In this document: positions 55,529 to 64,000 of the stretch, in pieces
How the letters are laid out: every line of letters begins with the position of its first letter
Position numbering within the stretch: position 1 is the stretch's first letter
Origin: Nitzschia sp. DOCU1
Taxonomy: Eukaryota > Bacillariophyta > Bacillariophyceae > Bacillariales > Bacillariaceae
Length of the DNA stretch: 64,000 bases
Direction of reading: 5' to 3'
NCBI GenBank assembly: GCA_951394045.1
Contig: OX595987.1
Span: forward strand, 682,001 to 746,000
The notes under the pieces: model-generated
The model's database searches: none
Seen by the model: only the letters and a program-made list of their open reading frames with translations
Told to the model about the DNA's origin: nothing
Translations under genes and position numbers: made by a program

Positions 55529-57771
55529 ATGAAACTTCCCTTGCAACTTCAGAATAGTCTTGGGGTGACAGAGCCCCCCTTTGGCATGAAAGTATCAACA
55601 AGGGGTCGTTGGCGTCGATGGAGTCGGCCGAGGAATGTGGCATTTTTCTGCGCAGCCATGTTGCTCCTGCACCCGGCATTGACAGGGGCTCAGGACATGC
55701 AGCAACAGCGGCGAAACGCCAAAGACTCGTTCGGTAGACGTCGTGCCATATCGTACAAAGTGAATTACTACTCCAATCCACAACTTCTTTGGAAATATCA
55801 ACTGGACGAACACACCATCGAGACAGCCAATGCTGTGGAACCTAACCCCTTCAACGAAAATATCATCTATGTGACCACCCGAGAAGGATCGTTGGTCGGG
55901 CTAGCCGCCAATGATGGGGGCGTTATTGCCATGATCGAACCGAAAAGGACATCGTTCATCAACGAAGATGAAGAAACTGGGGAATGGACAACCACTTGCC
56001 AATCGGGGATGGCATTTGGAGTGATGGAGGATGGATCTCAATTCTTGGTTTATTCCGTAATCGATCAACCACCGGAAGGATCAGACTACAGTGCAATGAC
56101 GTGAGTGTGATCATATGTATATATATACTTTCGGGGGGGTATCAACACTGTCACTCACATCTGTATCGCTTTTGTGATATAATCGAAGACGCGTAATTGC
56201 CGTGTCGATACCAGAACATGAATTGCTGTGGTCCTCCCGTTCCTTGCTTGGAGAAAGCATGGGATCCCCAGTCATTTATCAGACAAGAAACCAACAAACA
56301 TACGTCGTGCTCACTCATAATAGCGAAGAAATGCAGGCGAACCAGACGACAACAAAGACTGGCCATTTTTCGTTACTGAGAGCATACAATGGGCAAGTCG
56401 TTTGGACGGAGGCTGAATGGGGCCGGGATACACTGCCGATGGGATATGGTCCTCCCGGACTAGCTCCTAGTCCGTTGAGCGGAAAGTACCATGGGGGAGA
56501 GCAAAATCAGAACGACTTTGTTGCATGGGCGAACAGTGAACAAGATGGCATGCGGAGTTCGGGGTATACCTATGCCTTCCAGCTCCCAGAGAATTACCTC
56601 GGAACCGAAAATGATATCAGCAATCTAGCGTCTGTGGTACTCAAGAAAGTGAGGTGGACTTCCTTATCGAGACCCGTCTTTGATGAGGATGGAAGCTCAA
56701 TGTACATCGCAGGGGACGGAAATCAAGTGCGAGGATGGACCGGCAACACGTACTTTGACAACGCTGCGGATTGGACATTGGACCTGTCTATTGGTGTTGA
56801 TGGTACAGAAAATTTGTCTGGTACGTACTTGGAACGACTGAGAAACGCATGCTTCTCAACTGAATACTCACCATTGGCTCGTCAATGCAGCGATTCCTGT
56901 GGCACCTACTCTGTCCAATGACGGCCAGCGCTTGTTCGTGGCGACGACGCCTACTGCTGTACACTGCGTCAACGCCCAAACTGGTGAAAAATTGTGGAGC
57001 ATTCCAGGGGCATCAGAATTTCTTTCCGGCGTTCGAGTCTCGCCCGATGATCAGAGAGTGTATTTCATTCAATCCATTGACGGTAGGCTTTACGCCTACG
57101 ACCAGCACCATGGAGTCCAACAATGGCTGACAAGCTGTGATGCGTTCGAGGAGGATTGTTCAAACTCTGTGAGAGCCACCTTTGCGTTATCGCGAACTGG
57201 CCAATATCTCTACTACGCAGACGTTCTCGGTACAGTTATTGCATTGACGCTCGGAGATTTGAAAGAGTTAGACCTAGATGCGCCGCAAAGTCCTGGAATA
57301 TTTGACAATTCTGGGGGAGCTTTTCCGACCTCGTCCCACACAAGTCCAGAAACAGATGTTAAGTCGGGGCCCAGCGTAGGAGGAAGCGTTGCTCTTATCA
57401 TTATCGTTTTTATGATTGCCATTGGTTCTGGCGTTTATGTCATCATCCTGAAGAAAGAGAAAACGAGAGTTCGAAAAAAGACCAGCTCCCAACGTCGGCG
57501 CGCAAAACCCGAATGGCAGGATGAGGACAGCGACGACGTTGCATCATCGGGGCCTGACCCATACGAAGACTCGATGATATCCAAGCACCAGCTCAAATGC
57601 ATAGAGCCGAAGAAGGTTTCTTCGGAGGAACTGATTAATAGTGACGGCGCCTACCCCGAGGGGTCGACGCCATCCACGCCTTCCGACCGGCCACCGATGC
57701 TCCTTGGGACATCCAATCGGGTTGCACCACTCACTGAAGACTTCTCGCTTGGCGCGGCAGTCCTCGTGTGA
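55529..57771 (+). CDS. PQQ-type beta-propeller single-pass membrane protein
   Basis: Exons 55529-56100, 56189-56820 and 56891-57771 give about 694 aa. The N-terminus has a hydrophobic segment VAFFCAAMLLLHPALTGA, probably a signal peptide. The lumenal part carries PQQ/Trp-like blade motifs: LLWKYQLDEHTIETANAV, IYVTTREGSLVGLAANDG, HCVNAQTGEKLWSIPG, and RLYAYDQHHGVQQW. A second hydrophobic segment VALIIIVFMIAIGSGVYVIIL near residue 540 makes a type I membrane protein with a basic (KKEKTRVRKK) and then acidic cytosolic tail. No kinase domain is attached, unlike IRE1. Function unknown. Confidence 0.78.
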
Positions 57772-57852
57772 GATTTCTTTCGTGCTGATGTAATTGCTAG
57801 ATACAATGGACGTCAAACTGCGAATAACTTTAATCAACGAACTTCAAACTGC

Positions 57853-57865
57853 TACTATTATAGTA
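57853..57865. repeat. Short palindrome between convergent genes
   Basis: TACTAT-T-ATAGTA; another member of the CTA/TAG palindromic words seen in spacers of this window. Confidence 0.6.
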
Positions 57866-57915
57866 ATGCGAGGTGCAGCAAGAATTTCGACCGCTTCGTC
57901 TCAAGTTCCAATAAA

Positions 57916-59527
57916 TTAATGAGCATCTTGTGACCATTGGATTTCCTTGATGTCAATGCCTTCCTGAACCATTTCCCACAGCGGTGACATTTCGCGGAGG
58001 CGCGCCACATGCTTCTCCAAGAGTTCCAACACAAAGTCTACTTCTTCTTCCGAAGTGAAACGACCAATACCAAATCGCAAACTGCTGTGCGCTAATTCAT
58101 CGTCCACACCAAGAGCACGAAGGACGTAGCTGGGCTCGAGAGACGCCGATGTACATGCCGATCCCGAACTGACGGCAATGTTCTTGAGCGCCATCAACAA
58201 CGACTCGCCCTCCACGTAGGCAAAGCTGTAGTTCAAACATCCCGGGTAGTTGTGTTCGGGATCCCCGTTGCGTGATACTTCGGGGATTTTAGATTCAATG
58301 CCCTGTTGCAGCTTGTTGGATAGATATACGATCCATTCGTGGTCAAAATCGTATTCCTTTTGTGCCAATTCACACGCAGCTCCGAATCCAACACACAAAG
58401 CATGCGGCAGCGTTCCTGAACGAAGTCCACGCTCTTGTCCACCACCCGAAAGGATTGGTTCCAGACGTACTCGGGGTCGTCGTCTCACGTACAATGCTCC
58501 GATTCCCTTGGGTCCATAAATCTTGTGCGACGACATGCTCAATAAATCTACCTTCATGTCATTGACATCAATTGGCAGCTTTCCCAACATTTGCGCGGCA
58601 TCACAATGAAAGACAATCTTTTTGGAACGACATAGCTCTCCAATCTCCTTGATGGGCTGCAGAGTTCCAATTTCATTATTGACAGCCATGACACTGACCA
58701 AAATGGTATCCTCCCGAATCGCTGCCTTTAGCTGCTCCATATCCACTTGACCCGTCGCCGTTTTGACTGGCAAATATGTGACTTCATATCCCTCCATTTC
58801 GAGACTACGACACGAGTCCAACACACACTTGTGTTCTGTTTGTGTAGTAATAATGTGTTTGCCGCGCTTCTTGTAAAAATGAGCCGCCCCCTTGATGGAA
58901 AGATTGTTGGATTCTGTAGCTCCACTGGTAAAGATAACTTCTTTGGCATCGGCACCGATCAAATTTGCCACTTGTTCTCTAGCAAGCTCAACAGCTCGTT
59001 CCGCTTCCCATCCAAAGGCATGTGTGCGACTGTGGGGATTACCAAAGGAACCAATCTAGTGAATATGGGAGAAGCGACAAAGCGGTGCGTGCATGTTAGA
59101 ATTCATGAGACGATGATAGCGTAGCCTACTAGCCGGTTCTTCAACGCCAGACAAATCCTATTCTACTTACCAAATAGGGTGCCATGGCATCCAAAACACG
59201 AGGATCCAAAGGAGTTGTCGCACTCATATCCAAGTAGGCTGCGCGTCCTTCTCTAAACTTGCCCGCAATGGAAAATGGCGATTCTTCCGGGGGCGTTTGC
59301 ATTAAGGATTCCGGGACATCCAGTGTGGCCTTGTAACGAGCATCCGCTTCCATTTTTTGGTGCGAAAATGAAGTGGGAGCTTGATCCTTAGTACTCATCA
59401 TTCTAGTAGACGAACTTGTTTGGCTCATCATCATTGTGCCTGATGCAACGGGAGCGATTCGGTGAGTCAATGCTCGAGTCGTCGCCATCCCGAGGCGAGT
59501 CGTTGCTGTGGCACTTCGAGATAACAT
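57916..59527 (-). CDS. NFS1: Cysteine desulfurase, mitochondrial Fe-S assembly
   Basis: Exons 59527-59171 and 59055-57916 on the reverse strand give 498 aa. This PLP enzyme takes sulfur from cysteine for Fe-S cluster assembly. The PLP lysine is Lys297 in [10 protein letters not shown], and the persulfide-forming Cys420 lies in [51 protein letters not shown] and the C-terminal [17 protein letters not shown] are typical of group I desulfurases (IscS/NFS1). The N-terminus ([20 protein letters not shown]) is an Arg/Ser/Thr-rich mitochondrial presequence. The gene is divergent from the YIPF gene. Confidence 0.95.
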
Positions 59528-60040
59528 GATTATTGAATGACAGGGGTTGGTGCTTGGGGGGTGGATGAGACTCTATGCTGTCAATGTCTACCGTACTTGG
59601 AGATCAATGTTTTGCTGCGAGTAGTAGAACTTCATTCTCATCATCATCGTCTTTCTCCCGCCACCTTGATGCACACACGACACGATCGGTGGTGTGGGGT
59701 GGGAAAAAGAGCGTTCGAGAGAGAATGCTGTCGTCAGCAAGATCTTTGTGGATTAGGGACTTTGCAAGCTCTTTTTAGGTGTGACAATATGTATATAGCG
59801 TGACTACGTTTTGGATCACTTCATACATACCTTCCGACCTTCCCACCGCCTTTGGCCGGCGCTTTGGTAGACTTTTGTAGGCAAATTCTACGCCCAACGG
59901 TTGCTTTGCAACCAAAATGACCTCATCATCGTCGGCCACCATGAGGGAGAGGGTGGATCGTGCTTTCTCCCACAACGGCACCACTTGAAGAAGGTATATT
60001 CGTTGAGTGTATTCATTCGTCATAGTAGTAGAGTGACACC
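59528..60040. other. Divergent intergenic region, 510 bp
   Basis: Between the NFS1 and YIPF starts; likely both promoters. Open frames here have no domain support. Confidence 0.55.
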
Positions 60041-61130
60041 ATGATGAACTCTACGGTAGACGATTTTGGAGAGAATCCTTTCCGCTCGGGCGGTGCTGGT
60101 GGCAATGAGGATCTCTTTTTCGATGCTTCCCCTCAGCCCCAGAGTTCCTTCGGGCAGCAGCAGCAACAACTACAACAGCCCATGAGCTTTCAGCAGCAGC
60201 CACCAATGATGATGCAGCAACCGTCTCAATCGGATCCTTTTGCTCCACAGCCACAACTGACCACCAACTTTCCTCCTCCGTCGGGTCCGATGCAAGCGCA
60301 ACAAATGTCGCCGCAAAGCGTTCAGCAACAACCACAGCCAGGTCAAATGCCGCCGGTGCAACGATCTTACTGGGGAAGTTGTATGGCGTGCTTGTCGTTG
60401 GACTCGTACCGAGTGTATTTTGATATCGATGCCGAGGATATTGCCACTCGAATCAGGGCGGTCGCTTATCACTTTTACAAGCCAGAGTACTTTCGTAACA
60501 ATGTCTTGGGCGTGCAAAAGACAGATACGCTCAAGGGGCCTGATCTGTATGGACCCTTTTGGATTACCATGACATTGATCTTTTTCATTGGAGTAAGTTG
60601 ATGGGGTGGTGTGTTTTGGAATCTTGAAAGTATGGGAAGCTAACCGCGCTTCGTTGTCATTGTGTCAGGTCACTTCCAACATGCACGATTATCTTCACAG
60701 CAAAAAAGGCAGCAATGATTTGGACGAGTTTGATTATGATATCAATCACTTGTTGCATGCCGCATCTGTCTTGTGTAGTTATGCCTTTGCCCTTCCCTTC
60801 ATTTTGTGGCTCACGACGCAATGCATGAACATGCACGCATTGTTGTTGGTCGACTGGGTCTGTCTTTATGGATATTCCTTGGTGCCGTATTTGCCCGCCG
60901 TCGTTTTGTGCATTATTCCCTTTGGCATTGTCTCCTGGGTCCTATTGACCATGGCGACCGTTGTCTCGTGTTCCTTGGTCACGCGGAATGTAGCGGCACC
61001 TTTGCTGTCTTCGGATGTGGGACAAGCCAAGGCGCCCCCCGTTCTGCTGGCCATCTTGGGAACGCACATTATCTTTCTTCTATTTCTCAAATTCTCATTT
61101 TATCATTATACGAGCGGGGGCAAGAACTAG
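60041..61130 (+). CDS. YIPF1/2-like Yip1-domain Golgi membrane protein
   Basis: Exons 60041-60592 and 60669-61130 give about 337 aa. The N-terminal 115 residues are a Gln/Pro-rich, cytosolic, disordered arm with an NPF motif near residue 12. After YFDIDAEDIATRI the sequence has the Yip1 landmark GPDLYGPFWI and four to five membrane spans (WITMTLIFFIGV; HAASVLCSYAFALPFILW; LVPYLPAVVLCIIPFGIVSWVL; VLLAILGTHIIFLLFL). This order fits YIPF1/2-type proteins, which sit in Golgi membranes and take part in vesicle traffic with Rab GTPases. Confidence 0.88.
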
Positions 61131-61529
61131 ATGAATGAATGTTTGAATGTAATGATACGCTCGACGTGAAGTTAATAACCCTGTAATTACAACTCATCAC
61201 TCCATCGTCATGTATGCCCAGGCGACTCGAGTGGTATCTCTAGTAAGCGCAGGTTCTTGGACCCCGGCAACTATGGAAGGTGCATCCACAGTAGTGCTAC
61301 TATATAGCTCACAGTAGCTGCTCCATAGATAATCGCTCTACTAGCCTGGGATTGCGATACCATTCGTTGAACTATAGTCGAATTGATCGCTTGGCGGCTA
61401 GTTTCATAGAGCGCTCTCGCAAGAAGGCGCATCGTCGTCAGCGCTTTCACGATGAGGAGATGTACTGCTCTCGAGACCGGCATCTGATCGCCCTCATTGG
61501 TACAAAGCTGCCCCGTGTTATCTTCATCA
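61131..61529. other. Intergenic, 400 bp
   Basis: 3' flank of the YIPF gene and upstream region of the DUF1499 gene. Nothing else is supported. Confidence 0.55.
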
Positions 61530-62129
61530 ATGTCATTCCGTGCTTCTATGAGGAGATATGGGCGACCAGCAGCGATTGCTGTCACCTCCGTTGCTGTGGC
61601 GGCAATTGCTATCCACCCAACGCTGCCATATCTGATCAGAGAGTTGTCAATAGCAGCAGGAACGACTTCAGAGCTATTTCCAATGCCGTTACCGACCGAT
61701 GCAACGGAACCCTGTCGCAAAGGGTCTGTGAATTGTGTTCGAACGACATGGACTCCTACAGAAGCTATTGAGACGGATGAAGTGATTCGAGTGGTTCGAG
61801 AATGCTTGTCGCAATATCCACAAGAAGGACAAGACGGCGTGGACAAGGGAGGGTGGGAAATCAAGGAGGACAAGTTTAATGAAGGTGGCTCCACTAGGGT
61901 TGAATTCCGCAGTGGTATTGGGCCATTCGCCAAAGCATTGAATTTTGGCCGACCCTTTGTTGACGATCTCCTGCTACAAGTGCAACCGGACGGAAAAGTG
62001 CAAGTCCGATCCTCAAGCCGGAAAGGGATCAGCGATAAAGGAGTGAACAAGAAGCGCATAATGTACCTAACACGGTGTCTCCCTTCTTCCTGGCAGATTC
62101 CCGAGCCAGATTATGACGATAATCTATAA
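61530..62129 (+). CDS. DUF1499 family protein
   Basis: 199 aa from ATG at 61530. A hydrophobic stretch near residues 14-35 (AAIAVTSVAVAAIAIHPTLPYLI) follows a basic start, as in an anchored or organelle-targeted protein. The DUF1499 pattern is present: PCRKGSVNCVRTTW near residue 72, F-VDDLLLQVQPDGKVQVRSSSRKGISDKGVNKKRI near the end, with the Ser-Arg-x-G-x-SD-x-GVN-KR signature. The family is widespread in plants, algae and bacteria; in plants it is plastid-associated. Molecular function is unknown. Confidence 0.8.
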   Translation: MSFRASMRRYGRPAAIAVTSVAVAAIAIHPTLPYLIRELSIAAGTTSELFPMPLPTDATEPCRKGSVNCVRTTWTPTEAIETDEVIRVVRECLSQYPQEGQDGVDKGGWEIKEDKFNEGGSTRVEFRSGIGPFAKALNFGRPFVDDLLLQVQPDGKVQVRSSSRKGISDKGVNKKRIMYLTRCLPSSWQIPEPDYDDNL

Positions 62130-62190
62130 CAACTTGGGATTCAACTTTTTGACATAAGCAAATAGCCCTAGTTTTCGTCGATACGCCAGC

Positions 62191-63351
62191 CTATGCATCC
62201 AAATCCTGTACCATCAGAACTGCTTGCGGGGCAAGGCCACTTTCTGTCAGTGTCTTATCATCCTCATCATACGTCTTTTTAGGAAAGTTCGTCGAGAGAG
62301 TGATATTCCTGATCTCGGGATTGTTTTCTGCAAAGTGTAAAATGAGAAAGGCTTTCAATGATGCCACTGTTTCATCGCTCTCAAATCTCCGCTCGAGCTT
62401 TTTCCCGCTTGGAAGTGCAAATCGAATTCTCGTTCCCCCAGAAGACGGTTCAGGACGTAGCAGCGCCCTTGCCTTTTCAAGCCGATTATTTTCTGCCTCG
62501 ACTTTTTGGCGCTCCTTCTCCGCCTCCTCCTGAAGTCGGCGCTCTTCTCGTTCCTGGTCTTCCTGCCGTTGTCTCTCTCGCTCTTGATCAGCGCGAAGCG
62601 CTTCTTGGTACTCCTCATCTTGCTGTCTTCGAAGTTCCACTTCTTGTTGACGCTCGATTCGGCGTGCCACTTCTTCAGCAGCTACCATTTGAAAGCGATT
62701 GTAGGTGCCGTTCAGTAAGGGCAATATCTGATTCGGCTGCATCTTCAGCAGCGTGGGTCCCTCTGCCTTGAAGACCAGTTTTGCGGAACTCAAACTAGAT
62801 GATCCATTCGGCTGAAGCATGGCAAAGAGTGGGTAGCACGACGCCCCCAGTTGATACGCTAGAGACGCACCCTGTGACGTATGAATGGAGACCCCGATTG
62901 TTTTGATGTTGTCATGGTTCAAAAACTCCAGTATAGGTTGCGATAAAATCATAGATTTCAAAAACGTATCTGCTTGACGGTGCAGAGGAGAATGCAAATA
63001 TACCACGATCAACGAGCTGCTCGTCGCGGCCTCTTGCCGCAACGCCTCAAACCCCAGCGTTGAAAATGATGCGTCTACGGCAGCTTGTTGTGTAGAAGAT
63101 GTCGCCAAACTTTTCAAATGCTGTACGAACTGTTGGGCAGCCTTTTCTGTGACAGCGGGGGATAGTCCATCGTATTCTCCAGGCGGTAACAATAATTCAC
63201 CCATTCGGCGGACCGGCCAGAATAAAAACCGCAGTAACAAAGCTAGAAACTCGAGACCCGATTGCAACAAGCCAGCCGAGCGACGACGGTCCTGAAACGC
63301 GGAAGAAGAAGTCAGTTTATCATAGAACCACCGGTAGTCCAAGAGTTTCAT
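62191..63351 (-). CDS. UBXD8/FAF2-like UBX-domain protein
   Basis: 386 aa from ATG at 63351. A hydrophobic hairpin (GLEFLALLLRFLFWPVRRM) near residue 40 could insert in ER or lipid-droplet membranes. It is followed by a UAS thioredoxin-like domain (SLIVVYLHSPLHRQADTFLK), a long charged coiled coil (EEVARRIERQQEVELRRQQ onward), and a UBX domain (GTRIRFALPSGKKLERRFES to SGLAPQAVLMVQ) that would bind Cdc48/p97. This order matches FAF2/UBXD8, which recruits p97 for ER-associated degradation; the usual N-terminal UBA is not seen. An alternative first exon (63388-63368, MVAASTQ) could splice at 63291 through a 76-nt intron. Confidence 0.85.
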   Translation of the reverse strand: MKLLDYRWFYDKLTSSSAFQDRRRSAGLLQSGLEFLALLLRFLFWPVRRMGELLLPPGEYDGLSPAVTEKAAQQFVQHLKSLATSSTQQAAVDASFSTLGFEALRQEAATSSSLIVVYLHSPLHRQADTFLKSMILSQPILEFLNHDNIKTIGVSIHTSQGASLAYQLGASCYPLFAMLQPNGSSSLSSAKLVFKAEGPTLLKMQPNQILPLLNGTYNRFQMVAAEEVARRIERQQEVELRRQQDEEYQEALRADQERERQRQEDQEREERRLQEEAEKERQKVEAENNRLEKARALLRPEPSSGGTRIRFALPSGKKLERRFESDETVASLKAFLILHFAENNPEIRNITLSTNFPKKTYDEDDKTLTESGLAPQAVLMVQDLDA

Positions 63352-64000
63352 CCGACCACAAACGCACCTGGGTACTTGCTGCTACCATCGTTTTTTACTT
63401 TTGATTAATCGTCGGATGAGGAAAGAATACCAGGACTGCGAAGAAAGAAATGTAACGACCGGGGAACAGAGCCCGCCTTGTAGAAGTTTTGGGAAGAATG
63501 GTTCAACTGGCTGTAGGGGTTCTCCTCCCTTTGCCGTTGCTATGACGTGGAGTGTCGGTCAAAGGTGTAATGATAATCACAGTAGAGTTTGATCCGAGTG
63601 GCATGCCGTCATGGTCGACTGTTAACCGGTCAACGTAATAGAGCGATCGGTCGTCGCCGTCCAAAATGTACACTCATCACCGTGCAGACGCAGCGTCTGT
63701 GCGCAAACGGCACGAGAGAGACAGAAGCAACGAATTCGAGAATTGAGAAGGCCCGCTGGCTCGAGCGCGAGCCAGGCCACAATCGACTCAGTCGGAAACA
63801 GGAATCCTAGCTAGCCAGTACTATGACTACCGGTACTATGATACTCGTACTATTAAAGCAGCAGAATAATAGCAGTAGAGTAGTATTGACTGCTCTGATG
63901 GAAGCAGAACCGTCCGTAAAGTACTTGTCGTCCACTCTTGTTGTACTAGTAGAATTTACTATCATTAAATACGAAGATAATGGTTCTCGTAGTACAGTAA
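63352..64000. other. Intergenic, 650 bp
   Basis: Upstream flank of the UBXD8-like gene. The right 200 bases hold three near-copies of GTACTATGA (63819-63860) and several AGTAGAGTAGTA/CTAGTAG words. No gene is supported. Confidence 0.5.

Noticed and set aside
61271..62059. Reverse open frame of 262 codons
   Set aside because: Antisense to the DUF1499 gene, with no recognisable features.
1..64000. Transposons, CRISPR arrays, rRNA genes
   Set aside because: I looked for transposase or reverse-transcriptase motifs, long terminal repeats, spaced direct repeats and rRNA signatures and saw none.

Overview
The window looks like nuclear DNA of a pennate diatom, most like Phaeodactylum tricornutum. 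Genes are compact and densely packed on both strands, with zero to four short introns (mostly 70-140 nt, GT-AG, GTAAGT-type donors). An aureochrome (bZIP plus LOV photoreceptor) is present, a family known only from photosynthetic stramenopiles. Several proteins carry signal-peptide or presequence-like leaders, and intergenic DNA is rich in short CTAC/GTAG palindromes. The species call is inference; no search was run. I joined exons by hand from donor and acceptor sites and reading-frame phase, so splice coordinates are predictions.

Layout. 1-12 kb: the 3' part of a Ctf4/AND-1 replisome protein, a SHAQKYF-type MYB, a phosphatidylinositol phosphate kinase, a Golgi-type sulfotransferase, then about 2.2 kb without a convincing protein gene but with a duplicated two-hairpin element. 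12.6-24.7 kb: a BRCT-like protein with a repeated LPETADFER-type motif, a probable mitochondrial protein, a Kelch-BTB protein, a calflagin-like EF-hand protein, a signal-peptide WW-domain protein, and an unknown protein with an RLY motif. 24.7-33 kb: a CDIN1-like nuclease in five exons, a 2OG-Fe(II) oxygenase, a second RLY-motif protein, a long sparse stretch, a diatom-type unknown, and a small secreted ShKT protein. 33.6-45 kb: a HAD phosphatase, a neuferricin-like cytochrome b5 protein, a NAA38-like Sm-fold protein, ethanolamine-phosphate cytidylyltransferase, a KGKW-domain/coiled-coil protein, the aureochrome and MED6. 45.7-63.4 kb: mitochondrial EF-G2 (GFM2), a methyltransferase, a tandem thioredoxin-fold protein, a long coiled-coil protein with WH2-like repeats, a PQQ-type beta-propeller membrane protein, cysteine desulfurase NFS1, a YIPF1/2-like Golgi protein, a DUF1499 protein and a UBXD8-like protein.

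The genes do not form one pathway. They are mainly housekeeping functions: replication, transcription, mitochondrial translation and Fe-S assembly, phospholipid synthesis, and membrane traffic. Several neighbours are divergent with very short spacers (for example 79 bp between the CDIN1-like gene and the oxygenase), so shared promoters are likely. The most unusual items are the twin structured elements near 11.3-11.5 kb, the two families of repeated short protein motifs, a flagellar-type calcium-binding protein in a lineage without flagellated vegetative cells, a 16-nt microexon and a GC-AG intron.
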